A DNA stretch of 42,335 bases, from positions 1 through 42,335 of the forward strand of contig NZ_JXJP01000032.1 in the NCBI RefSeq assembly GCF_000826645.1, given 5' to 3'. Each line of letters starts with the position of its first letter. Positions within the stretch are counted from its first letter, which is position 1. A program made the position numbers and the translations under genes. Below are positions 32,875 through 40,845 of the stretch, one piece after another. The stretch is from Psychroserpens mesophilus. Lineage in GTDB: Bacteria > Bacteroidota > Bacteroidia > Flavobacteriales > Flavobacteriaceae. Below the pieces are notes generated by a model. It was given only the letters and a program-made list of their open reading frames with translations. It was not told the DNA's origin and did not search any database.

Positions 32875-33804
32875 ATGAGCGAATTAAGTGTCAATCACTT
32901 ATTAGGAATTAAATATCTTAACCAAAAAGATATTCAGTTAATTTTTGAAACGGCAGATCATTTTAAAGAAGTGATCAACCGACCAATTAAAAAAGTGCCT
33001 TCGCTTAGAGATATTACCATTGCTAATTTGTTTTTTGAAAATTCAACGCGCACAAAATTATCGTTTGAATTAGCTGAGAAACGACTTTCTGCAGATGTGA
33101 TTAACTTTTCGGCTTCTCAATCTTCAGTAAAAAAAGGAGAAACCTTAATTGATACGGTTAACAATATTCTCTCCATGAAGGTAGATATGGTTGTGATGCG
33201 TCACCCCAATCCAGGAGCTGGTGTGTTTTTATCACAACATGTAGATGCAAGTATTATTAATGCTGGAGATGGAGCACATGAACATCCAACACAAGCCTTA
33301 CTTGACACCTATTCTATTCGTGAACGGCTAGGAGAAGTTAAAGGGAAAAATGTTGTTATTATTGGTGATATTTTACATAGTAGAGTTGCACTCTCTAATA
33401 TTTATGCTTTACAATTATTAGGTGCAAATGTGATGGTTTGCGGACCAAAAACCTTGCTTCCTAAATACATAAAAGATTTAGGTGTTAAAGTAGAAACGAA
33501 TTTAAAGAAAGCTTTGAATTGGTGCGATGTAGCAAACATGCTGCGCGTTCAAAATGAGCGTATGGATATAAGCTATTTTCCATCTACAAGAGAATACACA
33601 CAACAATATGGAGTCACTAAAGCATTGTTAGATTCTTTAGATAAAGACATTACCATCATGCATCCAGGACCAATTAATCGTGGTGTTGAGATTACAAGTG
33701 ATGTCGCAGATTCAAAGCAAGCCATTATATTAGATCAGGTTCAAAATGGAGTGGCCATTAGAATGGCTGTAATCTATTTACTGGCTTCTAAAATTAAACA
33801 CTAA
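32875..33804 (+). CDS. pyrB: Aspartate carbamoyltransferase catalytic chain
   Basis: 309 residues. It joins carbamoyl phosphate and aspartate, the first committed step of pyrimidine synthesis. The carbamoyl phosphate motif FFENSTRTKLSFE (53-65, with S57-T60) is complete; then MRHPNPGAG, GDGAHEHPTQALLD and the aspartate-side HPGPINRGVEI. The substrate loop SSVKKGETLIDT is intact. No pyrI regulatory chain adjoins it, so it is probably an unregulated trimer, as in the PyrR-associated enzymes. It lies 75 bases after pyrR and 4 bases before a small gene. Confidence 0.97.
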   Translation: MSELSVNHLLGIKYLNQKDIQLIFETADHFKEVINRPIKKVPSLRDITIANLFFENSTRTKLSFELAEKRLSADVINFSASQSSVKKGETLIDTVNNILSMKVDMVVMRHPNPGAGVFLSQHVDASIINAGDGAHEHPTQALLDTYSIRERLGEVKGKNVVIIGDILHSRVALSNIYALQLLGANVMVCGPKTLLPKYIKDLGVKVETNLKKALNWCDVANMLRVQNERMDISYFPSTREYTQQYGVTKALLDSLDKDITIMHPGPINRGVEITSDVADSKQAIILDQVQNGVAIRMAVIYLLASKIKH

Positions 33805-33808
33805 CATT

Positions 33809-34141
33809 ATGATTTTAGATAAAAACGGAAATACCACTATAATTACTCAAGAAAAAGCTTCTGTTGTAGAGTTAGTTAAAAAAATAGATGTGCTATATGA
33901 GCGTTTTAAAAATGATAATATTATCGTAAATCTTACGACGTTGAATAAGGTACCATTGCCTGATATTGTTGAATTTCTTCAGCTGTCAAATAAACACCGA
34001 AAGGCAAAACATTCGTTTGTAATCGTAACTGATAAAGCTAATCTCAATGAAACTCCAGATGAAATTGTAGTAGTACCAACCCTTCAAGAAGCTTATGACA
34101 TCATTGAAATGGAAGACATTGAGCGTGATCTTGGTTTTTAA
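33809..34141 (+). CDS. Small STAS-like protein before rnz
   Basis: 110 residues with no export signal. It has alternating strands and helices: NTTIITQEKASVVELVKK, NIIVNLTTLNKVPLPDIVEF, HSFVIVTDKANLNE and EIVVVPTLQEAYDIIEMEDI. The layout resembles a STAS/SpoIIAA-like fold, ending in a short acidic tail ERDLGF. The family is not recognised with certainty, and its role is unknown. It follows pyrB by 4 bases and precedes ribonuclease Z, a pairing often seen in flavobacteria, so it may be linked to tRNA 3' processing or simply travel with it. Confidence 0.7.
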   Translation: MILDKNGNTTIITQEKASVVELVKKIDVLYERFKNDNIIVNLTTLNKVPLPDIVEFLQLSNKHRKAKHSFVIVTDKANLNETPDEIVVVPTLQEAYDIIEMEDIERDLGF

Positions 34142-34144
34142 AAA

Positions 34145-34209
34145 GCGTTTAGGCGTTTAGATGTTAGTTATTAAGATGTAACGTCTTTACAGCTTAACAA
34201 CTTAACAAC
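34145..34209. repeat. Degenerate 8-bp repeat tract before rnz
   Basis: Read in steps of eight from 34145 the tract is GCGTTTAG twice, then ATGTTAGT, TATTAAGA, TGTAACGT, CTTTACAG, and CTTAACAA twice. The two ends are exact duplications and the middle is drifting. The ACAACTT phase of the last units resembles the ACAACTnn units of the array at 32113. Confidence 0.6.
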
Positions 34210-34219
34210 AAATAAATTA

Positions 34220-35125
34220 ATGAAACTATCCATACTTGGTTGTTATAGTGCAACTCCACGAACCAATACCAATCCAACCTCTCAGGTTTTGGAGATCAAA
34301 AACCATACGTTTTTAATAGATTGTGGTGAAGGCACTCAAGTAGAATTACGTCGCAATAGAATTAAATTTGTGAGAATCAAACATATTTTTATCTCACACT
34401 TGCATGGTGATCATTGTTTTGGATTGGTTGGCCTAATTTCAACATTTCGGTTATTAACTCGAGAAGCCGACTTACATATTTATGCACCTAAAGGTTTAAA
34501 GGAAGTGATTACACTTCAAATGAAACTGTCTGATTCATGGACCAACTACAAACTTATTTTTCACGAGCTCACATCTAAGAGCTCTGAATTGATCTATGAA
34601 GATGATAAAGTCGAAGTGTATACTATTCCGTTAGACCATCGTATTTATACCAACGGATTTCTATTTAAAGAAAAAGAAGGCGAACGTAAACTAGATATGA
34701 ATGCCGTTTTAAATGCAGATGTTGATGTGGCGTATTACAGAAAACTAAAACAAGGCTTCGATGTTAAGGATAAGCAAGGTCATCTAGTGACAAACGAATC
34801 AGTGACAAAACCACCAAATAAACCTAAGAGCTATGCATTTTGTAGCGATACTGCTTATAACGAAGCCATGTTGCCAATAATTAAAAATGTAGATGTGTTG
34901 TATCATGAATCAACATTTTTAGAAAAAAATGAAGCTTTGGCACAACCTACTAAGCACAGTACAGCCAAACAGGCAGCTAGTATAGCAAAACAAGCCGATG
35001 TAGGCACTTTAATTTTAGGACATTATTCAACCAGATATGATGATTTGAATTTGTTTAAAGCCGAAGCACAAGAGATTTTTGATAATGTGGAGTTAGCAAA
35101 AGACGGCAAATCATTCGAATTTTAA
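34220..35125 (+). CDS. rnz: Ribonuclease Z
   Basis: 301 residues, the short RNase Z form. It cuts precursor tRNA at the 3' end. The metallo-beta-lactamase zinc motif HLHGDH (H60, H62, D64, H65) lies in FISHLHGDHCFGLVGLIS. The opening CYSATPRTNTNPTSQVLEI, YAFCSDTAYN with a metal-binding Asp, VLYHESTFLE, KHSTAKQAASIAKQA and LILGHYSTRY follow in the family order, with the exosite insert in between (about 140-195). The zinc site is complete. The 78-base gap upstream is mostly repeat tract. Confidence 0.96.
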   Translation: MKLSILGCYSATPRTNTNPTSQVLEIKNHTFLIDCGEGTQVELRRNRIKFVRIKHIFISHLHGDHCFGLVGLISTFRLLTREADLHIYAPKGLKEVITLQMKLSDSWTNYKLIFHELTSKSSELIYEDDKVEVYTIPLDHRIYTNGFLFKEKEGERKLDMNAVLNADVDVAYYRKLKQGFDVKDKQGHLVTNESVTKPPNKPKSYAFCSDTAYNEAMLPIIKNVDVLYHESTFLEKNEALAQPTKHSTAKQAASIAKQADVGTLILGHYSTRYDDLNLFKAEAQEIFDNVELAKDGKSFEF

Positions 35126-35144
35126 GACGGTATAAGTGTACTTT

Positions 35145-35576
35145 TTATTTAGAATTGGCATTGACATTTAATTCATCTAATTCCATCATCCACTCAATAG
35201 CTTCATCTAAACTGCGACATCGCTTCAGACTTTTCTTAAAAAAATGCTTTTCTAAGCTAGAATTGAGATATCCGAAATCACTGTAAGTCACTACAGCACT
35301 TGCCACTAAAAAATCATAATCATTATTAAAATCAAGCCATAATTGAGGCTCAAAAGAATAGGAATTGATGCGGTTCGCAATGTACCCAATTCTGATATCA
35401 TTGCTAATCTCTTCAGAAAATTTACTGATGAGTTTACTTACCATTTCAAAATTGACATGAATGCCTTCATTTAATTCGGTGATAACAAATTGTTTTGTGA
35501 GATATAGTTTTCCAAATGGAAACTCTATTTTTTTGTACTCTAAAAGATTAGAATATTTACTGTTTTCAAATGTCAT
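35145..35576 (-). CDS. Hypothetical protein between rnz and pdxH
   Basis: 143 residues, soluble, with no signal peptide. It opens with strands (KIEFPFGKLYLTKQFVITEL), then a helix (FEMVSKLISKFSEEIS), strands (IRIGYIANRINSYSF, FLVASAVVTYSDFGYL), and a C-terminal helix (KRCRSLDEAIEWMMELDEL). The fold order is like the STAS/SpoIIAA-like proteins of Bacteroidota that end in a similar LDEAIEWM-type helix, but I do not assign a family. It faces rnz across 19 bases and is divergent from pdxH. Confidence 0.65.
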   Translation of the reverse strand: MTFENSKYSNLLEYKKIEFPFGKLYLTKQFVITELNEGIHVNFEMVSKLISKFSEEISNDIRIGYIANRINSYSFEPQLWLDFNNDYDFLVASAVVTYSDFGYLNSSLEKHFFKKSLKRCRSLDEAIEWMMELDELNVNANSK

Positions 35577-35679
35577 TTCAAGGGATTTAATTCCTAAATT
35601 TATGGGAATTAAATAAGGCTATCAAAAAAAAACACAATTAAGTTACAGAAATTACTCATAACGTTCACAATTAATCTCA

Positions 35680-36327
35680 ATGAATACAGACTTAGGCGAT
35701 TATAGAAAATCATATGAAAAGCAGGAATTACTTGAAAAAAACTTAAGTGAAAACCCATTAGAAGTTTTCCAGAAGTGGTTTCATGAGGTCGATACTAATT
35801 TTGATGTAGGCGAAACTAATGCCATGACATTAAGCACAATTGGATTGGATGGATTTCCTAAGAGTAGAGTAGTGCTTCTCAAAAAGTTTACCTATGAAGG
35901 TTTTATTTTCTACACAAATTATGAAAGTGAAAAAGGAAAAGCCATTGCAAATAATCCTAATGTTTGTATTTCATTTTTTTGGCCAGAAGCCGAACGTCAG
36001 GTCATTATTAAAGGTAAAGCTGAAAAAATTGCTGAGAATTTAAGTGATGGTTATTTTGAATCCAGACCTCGTGGAAGCCAATTAGGTGCTTTAGTTTCAA
36101 ATCAAAGTCAAACACTTGAAAGTAGAGAAGAACTCGAAAACCGTTTGAAGACGTTGGAGGAAGATTTCAAAGGTAAAGAGATCGCAAGACCAGATTTTTG
36201 GGGAGGTTTTATAGTTAAACCTGTTGAAATTGAATTCTGGCAAGGACGTCCTAACCGATTACATGATAGAATCCGGTATAAGTTGAATGAAAGTTACGAC
36301 TGGATTCAAGATCGATTATCGCCATAA
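35680..36327 (+). CDS. pdxH: Pyridoxamine/pyridoxine 5'-phosphate oxidase
   Basis: 215 residues, normal for the FMN enzyme that makes pyridoxal 5'-phosphate. The N-terminal helix LGDYRKSYEKQELLE is typical. FMN contacts are in SRVVLLKKF and FIFYTNYESEKGKAI, the substrate region is SRPRGSQLGALVSNQSQ, and the C-terminal signature EFWQGRPNRLHDRIRY is complete. Other B6 genes are not nearby. The 210-base gap after it (36328-36537) holds no gene; an AATCTTTG at 36406-36413 is a seven-of-eight -7 match for the next gene but lacks a -33 box. Confidence 0.96.
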   Translation: MNTDLGDYRKSYEKQELLEKNLSENPLEVFQKWFHEVDTNFDVGETNAMTLSTIGLDGFPKSRVVLLKKFTYEGFIFYTNYESEKGKAIANNPNVCISFFWPEAERQVIIKGKAEKIAENLSDGYFESRPRGSQLGALVSNQSQTLESREELENRLKTLEEDFKGKEIARPDFWGGFIVKPVEIEFWQGRPNRLHDRIRYKLNESYDWIQDRLSP

Positions 36328-36537
36328 ATCGGTGAACTACACAAAAAAATAGAAAATTCTTACATTTTATAACGTTTTATCGAAAAACTAGGTATATAAA
36401 CGTCAAATCTTTGTCTGTTTATGTATATTGTCGAAGAAATTAGCAGTTGACTGAATTCTGCCCCGTTTTTAGTCAGTAATTAATTAACCAAAACAATTTA
36501 GACCCCAAATCTGAATTACCAAAACTTAACCTACGTT

Positions 36538-37032
36538 ATGAAACTATCTAAAATGTTACCCTTGATGGCATTAGTTGCCTTGTTGACGTTTTCTTGTTCT
36601 ACTGAAGAATATCCAGAAGAAACGATTGATAGCGTTGAACTTCTAGCCGCTCCAGAAGCTAAAACCATAGAAATTGAAATCTTAGAGCTTATTAATGCTC
36701 ATAGAATTAATATGGGATTAAATGCTTTAAGTAATCATAATACGATTAAAGCTGTGGCATATACGCATACAGATTATATGGTAGAAGTAAATAATGTTTC
36801 TCATGATAACTTTTTCCAACGTAAAAATAGCTTAGTACAAAATGCTTCTGCAACTAAAGTATCTGAGAATGTGGCTTATGCATTCAGTTCAGCTCAATCT
36901 GTTGTTAATGCTTGGTTAAATAGTGATGGACATAGAGCTAATATAGAAGGTGATTTTACCGATTTTGATGTTTCTGCAGAAATGAATAGCGAAGGTAAAT
37001 GGTATTTTACCAACATATTTATCAAAAAATAA
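36538..37032 (+). CDS. CAP-domain (SCP/PR1) lipoprotein
   Basis: 164 residues. The lipoprotein signal ends LLTFSC (C20). The CAP domain spans about 45-164: EILELINAHRINMGLNALS, AYTHTDYMVEVNNVSHDNF with a conserved His, SENVAYAF (the CAP2-type signature region), VVNAWLNSDGHRANIEG with the second His, and the final strand WYFTNIFIKK. These are the expected CAP cavity residues. Members in bacteria are exported and of unclear function. It is followed by a strong hairpin terminator and is transcribed on its own. Confidence 0.92.
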   Translation: MKLSKMLPLMALVALLTFSCSTEEYPEETIDSVELLAAPEAKTIEIEILELINAHRINMGLNALSNHNTIKAVAYTHTDYMVEVNNVSHDNFFQRKNSLVQNASATKVSENVAYAFSSAQSVVNAWLNSDGHRANIEGDFTDFDVSAEMNSEGKWYFTNIFIKK

Positions 37033-37079
37033 CGACATATATATTTCAAAAACTTGATTAATAGCAAATAATTGTTTTT

Positions 37080-37109
37080 AAAACCACAGTAGTACTGTGG
37101 TTTTTTTTT
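37080..37109 (+). terminator. Rho-independent terminator
   Basis: AACCACAGTA and TACTGTGGTT are complementary over ten bases around a single central G (so the loop uses the inner bases), followed by eight or nine T. It ends the CAP gene. Confidence 0.85.
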
Positions 37110-37200
37110 GTTTATATTTAGCTGAATTTTTGATTACTCGTCTAAATCATTAGAACTTTTGAAGTGTTATGAAACTTTTTAATTTTAATATAAATATCCA

Positions 37201-37743
37201 ATGATTTCAATAGTTTACAATTCTTTAAAGAAATGTCTTATTGTTTTAATGTTATTAAGTATCGTGTCTTGTGGTAGTGATAATTCTTCCGATCCAAATG
37301 ATATGGCTATTGATCCTTCAGAACTTTTAACCTTTTAGATAGAGCCTTTTAAAGAATTTGGAACCTTACCAGAAGCTCTTTTTGCAAGTGAAGGGCAGCC
37401 AGATTCTCAGCCTGGAGATACAAGTTATAGATACCATCCTGATTATCCTGGAATAATTCTATATGGATACCAGTATTTTTCAGATTTTTTTGAAACTGAA
37501 CCTGCAACCTTAAAGGTTTGTGCAATCCGAGTTCATGCGCATCAACTAAATCTTGATTTTTTGATAAATGCCTTAACCGAACTTTATGGCGAGCCGGAAA
37601 TAATTGAAATTGAAGAATTACTAAGTGTTGAATATAAATTCACTCCACAAAACGGAGAATATACAGTTTCTGTTTATCCTCCCAGTGATTTTTCAACCAT
37701 CAATGTAACTATTTTAGTAAATTACTTTGCTGTTGACTTATAA
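37201..37743 (+). pseudogene. Lipoprotein gene with one in-frame TAG
   Basis: From the ATG at 37201 the frame encodes a lipoprotein signal (LMLLSIVSCGSD, lipobox Cys at about codon 22) and then a TAG at 37336-37338 (codon 46). The same frame stays open for another 134 codons to TAA at 37741-37743, with normal-looking protein: PFKEFGTLPEALFASEG, GYQYFSDFFETEP, AHQLNLDFLINALTELYG, KFTPQNGEYTVSVYPPSDF. There is no frameshift and only one stop. The likely history is a CAG (Gln) or AAG to TAG change. It is either a recent pseudogene, a sequencing error, or a stop read through at low level. The family of the mature domain is not recognised. Confidence 0.7.
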
Positions 37744-37975
37744 GTTTAAGTGAAAATTACACAATAAAATTTGATAAAAAAATCAAGTTAAAAAGTAACT
37801 AAACCGAATGTAGTTTAAAAGGTTCGGAATTTTTAAGTGTCTATATTTTAAAACATAAAGTATTATGCCTTAACCATAAGCAATGGTTTCAAATATTATA
37901 AAGACTTTATAAATACGAAAAAGCAGACCCATTTTTGAATCTGCTTTTTTTAAGTTCACGATAAAGGGGTAAACT
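37744..37975. other. Intergenic gap of 232 bases
   Basis: No ORF or repeat is evident between the interrupted lipoprotein gene and the OmpA gene, apart from the convergent terminator at its right end. Confidence 0.5.
37917..37950. terminator. Bidirectional terminator
   Basis: AAAAAGCAGA pairs with TCTGCTTTTT around a twelve-base loop, with A and T runs outside. It ends the minus-strand adhesin-porP-ompA operon. Confidence 0.8.
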
Positions 37976-39904
37976 TTATTCTTTTAAAATATAGAAGTAA
38001 GAACGTCTGTTTAATTGATGTTCTTCTTCAGTACATTTCACACCATTAGAACATTTGTTTAGTAACTGACTTTCACCATAACCGATTGCACTTTCTATTC
38101 GTTCTTCTGCAATTCCTCTCGAAATAATATAATCTCTTGTCGATTTAGCTCTACGGTCTGATAATTTCATGTTGTATGCATCACGTCCACGACTATCAGT
38201 ATGTGCTTCAATTTTTATAACCATATTTGGATGAGCACGCATTACATCTACAATATTTTCAAGCTCGTATTGCGCATCAGTTCTAATATTAGATTTATCG
38301 AAGTCAAAGAAAATAGGATTGATTACAATCTGATTGTTCTTGATTAGAGGTTCCAAATAAAGATCTGCTTCAGTTACTTTATCATTTTCATCATCAGTAG
38401 CTACTTTTTTGATATCATCTTTATAGTCTTCTTTAGTGCCAATTACAGTATATTTTTTATTACAATCTACTGTAAACTCATATTCTCCATTTTCGTTGGT
38501 TTCAACTTCTTCTAGAACTTTACCAACCTCGTTCACTAGCTTTACAGTGGCACCAGGAATAATATCGTTTGTATTCAAATCTCTTGTAATTCCTTTGATA
38601 GTTTGTAAACAAATACTGGCATCAAAACTATAGATATCATCACTTCCTTGTCCGTCAGGTCTGTTAGACGAGAAATAACCTGTTTTATCGTTCTCATCTT
38701 CAGAAGGATTCATAAAGAAAGCAAAATCATCATAACCACTATTATAAGGAGCGCCTAAATTTTCAGGCTCTGCGGTTTCATCTTTTATGACATTTGATTT
38801 AAAAATATCAAGAAACCCTAAATTTAAATGGCCATCAGAGGAAAAATAAAAAGTACTGTCCTTACTTACAAATGGGAACATTTCACGTCCTTCAGTATTG
38901 ATTTTATCACCTAAATTTACAGGTTCAGAATAAGAATTACCACCTTTTATTTCAACTTGATAAATATCTGTTTGACCTAATCCGCCGTCACGATCTGACA
39001 CAAAATATAAAATCTTATTGTCAGGACTTAATGTAGGGTGACCTGTTGAGAACACATCGTCATTAAACGGAAGCTCTTCAATATTTGTCCAAGTTTCACC
39101 AACACGAGTCGCTTTATAGAGTTTTAAATGCGTTGTTCCGTTGTTATCATATTTCACTTTATTTTTTTTACTCACATTATCTCTTGTGAAGTACATCGTT
39201 TTACCATCATTTGTGATAGCAACAGATGCTTCGTGATAATCGGTATTTATCTTTTCAGCATTGATGAAATCAGCACTTCCGTAAGCAATGGTATCACCTT
39301 GTTTTTCTACGGAAACCTTATAGATATCTAGAAAAGGTTCTTGATTCCAGCTGTATAATTTTTTCTCATCTGTATTTCTTGAAGAAGCAAAGTACAATTG
39401 ACCATCGTGAATATAGGAACCGAAATCTGAGTATTTAGAGTTAAAAGGTAAATTTACCAACTTAACCACACGATCATTTTCAGTTTTTGCCAATTCATTG
39501 TATTTGCTAATGTTTTCAGGATTATAGCCTTTTACACGAGTATCGTTATTTTGAATTTCAGTAAATTTTTTCATCCACTCATTTGCTTCAGCATAGTTAC
39601 CCATACTTCTGAGAGACTGAATATATTTATAGATGTATTCAGGATTAACATCGCTATCATAATTTTGCAATGCTTTTTTATACCAAAGCGCTGCATCTTC
39701 AGACTTTGAATTGTTATAGTAACAATCACCTAAACGCGTTAAAACATGAACACTAGTATCGCCTTTTTTTAAGACCTCCTTATATAATTCAGAAGCTTTT
39801 ACATAATTGTAATTGCCAAAAAACTTATCCGCTAGCTTTTCCTGGGCGATCATGAATGTGCTACTTAGCACAAAAAATAATAGTAAAGATTTTGTTTTCA
39901 TCAT
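37976..39904 (-). CDS. PorE-like OmpA protein (TPR, WD40-like, carboxypeptidase-regulatory-like, OmpA)
   Basis: 642 residues from the ATG at 39904 (a second ATG follows directly at 39901). A longer frame to 39988 would start inside porP and hide the signal peptide, so it is rejected. The signal ends STFMIAQ. Domains in order are TPR-like helices (about 20-130, SELYKEVLKKGDTSVHVLTR), a PD40/WD40-like beta-propeller (about 165-410, with HPTLSPDNKILYFVSDRDGG), a carboxypeptidase-regulatory-like fold (ITRDLNTNDIIPGATVKLV) and a C-terminal OmpA domain with the peptidoglycan motif HTDSRGRDAYNMKLSDRRA. This is the architecture of Porphyromonas PorE and of OmpA partners of type IX cargo loci. It follows the PorP/SprF gene by about 10 bases. 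Confidence 0.9.
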   Translation of the reverse strand: MMKTKSLLLFFVLSSTFMIAQEKLADKFFGNYNYVKASELYKEVLKKGDTSVHVLTRLGDCYYNNSKSEDAALWYKKALQNYDSDVNPEYIYKYIQSLRSMGNYAEANEWMKKFTEIQNNDTRVKGYNPENISKYNELAKTENDRVVKLVNLPFNSKYSDFGSYIHDGQLYFASSRNTDEKKLYSWNQEPFLDIYKVSVEKQGDTIAYGSADFINAEKINTDYHEASVAITNDGKTMYFTRDNVSKKNKVKYDNNGTTHLKLYKATRVGETWTNIEELPFNDDVFSTGHPTLSPDNKILYFVSDRDGGLGQTDIYQVEIKGGNSYSEPVNLGDKINTEGREMFPFVSKDSTFYFSSDGHLNLGFLDIFKSNVIKDETAEPENLGAPYNSGYDDFAFFMNPSEDENDKTGYFSSNRPDGQGSDDIYSFDASICLQTIKGITRDLNTNDIIPGATVKLVNEVGKVLEEVETNENGEYEFTVDCNKKYTVIGTKEDYKDDIKKVATDDENDKVTEADLYLEPLIKNNQIVINPIFFDFDKSNIRTDAQYELENIVDVMRAHPNMVIKIEAHTDSRGRDAYNMKLSDRRAKSTRDYIISRGIAEERIESAIGYGESQLLNKCSNGVKCTEEEHQLNRRSYFYILKE

Positions 39905-39914
39905 GATTAATTTT

Positions 39915-40832
39915 TTAGAAGTATCTAGGCGATTTAATACGTTTGCTTTTAAATATCTCGAACATAAGCAGTACTTCATGAGTTCCACTTGTATATGCGC
40001 TTAATTCTGATAATGGGTATTCATAAGCATAGCCAATTCGCAATTGTTTTGAGACTTGAAAATCTGCTATACCACCAACAGCTTGTGCCAGTTCGTTAAT
40101 TCGATACGATCCACCAACCCAGAACTTTTCATAGAATAGAAAGTTCGCTGTTAAATCAAAAGATAAAGGCGCACCATTAGTAGCTTTAAGCAACATGGCA
40201 GGTTTGAATTTTGTGTTTTCACTTAAATCAAATACATATCCACCTGTAATATAGTAACTAATTCTTTCTAAAGATTGAAATTCTTCACCACCAGTATAAT
40301 CGGTATTCAAGATTCTTGGAGCCGAAAGTCCGAGGTACCATCTTTCACTGTGCCAGTAAACACCGGTACCAATATTTGGTTTCCAGCGATCTTCATAACC
40401 AAAAATTACAGGATCATTAGATTCAGACAATCTAAAATCGGCATCTAGGCTATAACTTGTAAAACCAGCTTTCAAACCAAATGCTAACTCACTGCTTTCA
40501 CCAACACGAATGGTGTATGAGAAATCACCGTACAAATAGGAGAAGTTTTGGAAACCTAATTCATCATTAATAAATGAGAATCCTAATCCGATTTTATCAT
40601 TTCTAAGTGGCGAATGTACTGAAAGTGTTTGAGTAGTTGGACCTCCTTCAAGACCAACCCATTGACTTCTGTGCAAACCGACAACACTTAAAGTCTCTCT
40701 ACTACCTGCATAAGCCGGATTTATCGAGATCGTATTGTACATATACTGCGTAAACTGAGGCAATTGCTGAGCAACTCCCATCCAACTACTGAATAGTATA
40801 AATGCTATGATATTAAACTTTACTAATTTCAT
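39915..40832 (-). CDS. Type IX secretion membrane protein, PorP/SprF family
   Basis: 305 residues. The signal peptide ends SSWMGVAQ. The mature start QLPQFTQYMYNTISINPAYAGS is the PorP/SprF signature, followed by LSVVGLHRSQWVGLEGGPTTQT, GLGFSFINDELG, and barrel strands to GYAYEYPLSELSAYTSGTHE. SprF-type proteins are needed to export and anchor individual type IX cargo with a type B C-terminal domain, each with its own partner. The cargo here is clearly the repetitive adhesin 13 bases upstream. The gene lies between it and the PorE-like gene. It should not be called porP itself, since many paralogues exist. Confidence 0.93.
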   Translation of the reverse strand: MKLVKFNIIAFILFSSWMGVAQQLPQFTQYMYNTISINPAYAGSRETLSVVGLHRSQWVGLEGGPTTQTLSVHSPLRNDKIGLGFSFINDELGFQNFSYLYGDFSYTIRVGESSELAFGLKAGFTSYSLDADFRLSESNDPVIFGYEDRWKPNIGTGVYWHSERWYLGLSAPRILNTDYTGGEEFQSLERISYYITGGYVFDLSENTKFKPAMLLKATNGAPLSFDLTANFLFYEKFWVGGSYRINELAQAVGGIADFQVSKQLRIGYAYEYPLSELSAYTSGTHEVLLMFEIFKSKRIKSPRYF

Positions 40833-40845
40833 GTTAGGTTAAGAT

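Noticed and set aside
37561-37743. Independent 60-residue gene
   Set aside because: It is the 3' part of the lipoprotein frame beginning at 37201 and split by one TAG; TTG at 37561 is an ordinary Leu codon.
39905-39988. N-terminal extension of the OmpA protein
   Set aside because: The extra 28 residues lie inside porP and precede a standard signal peptide, so they are not real.
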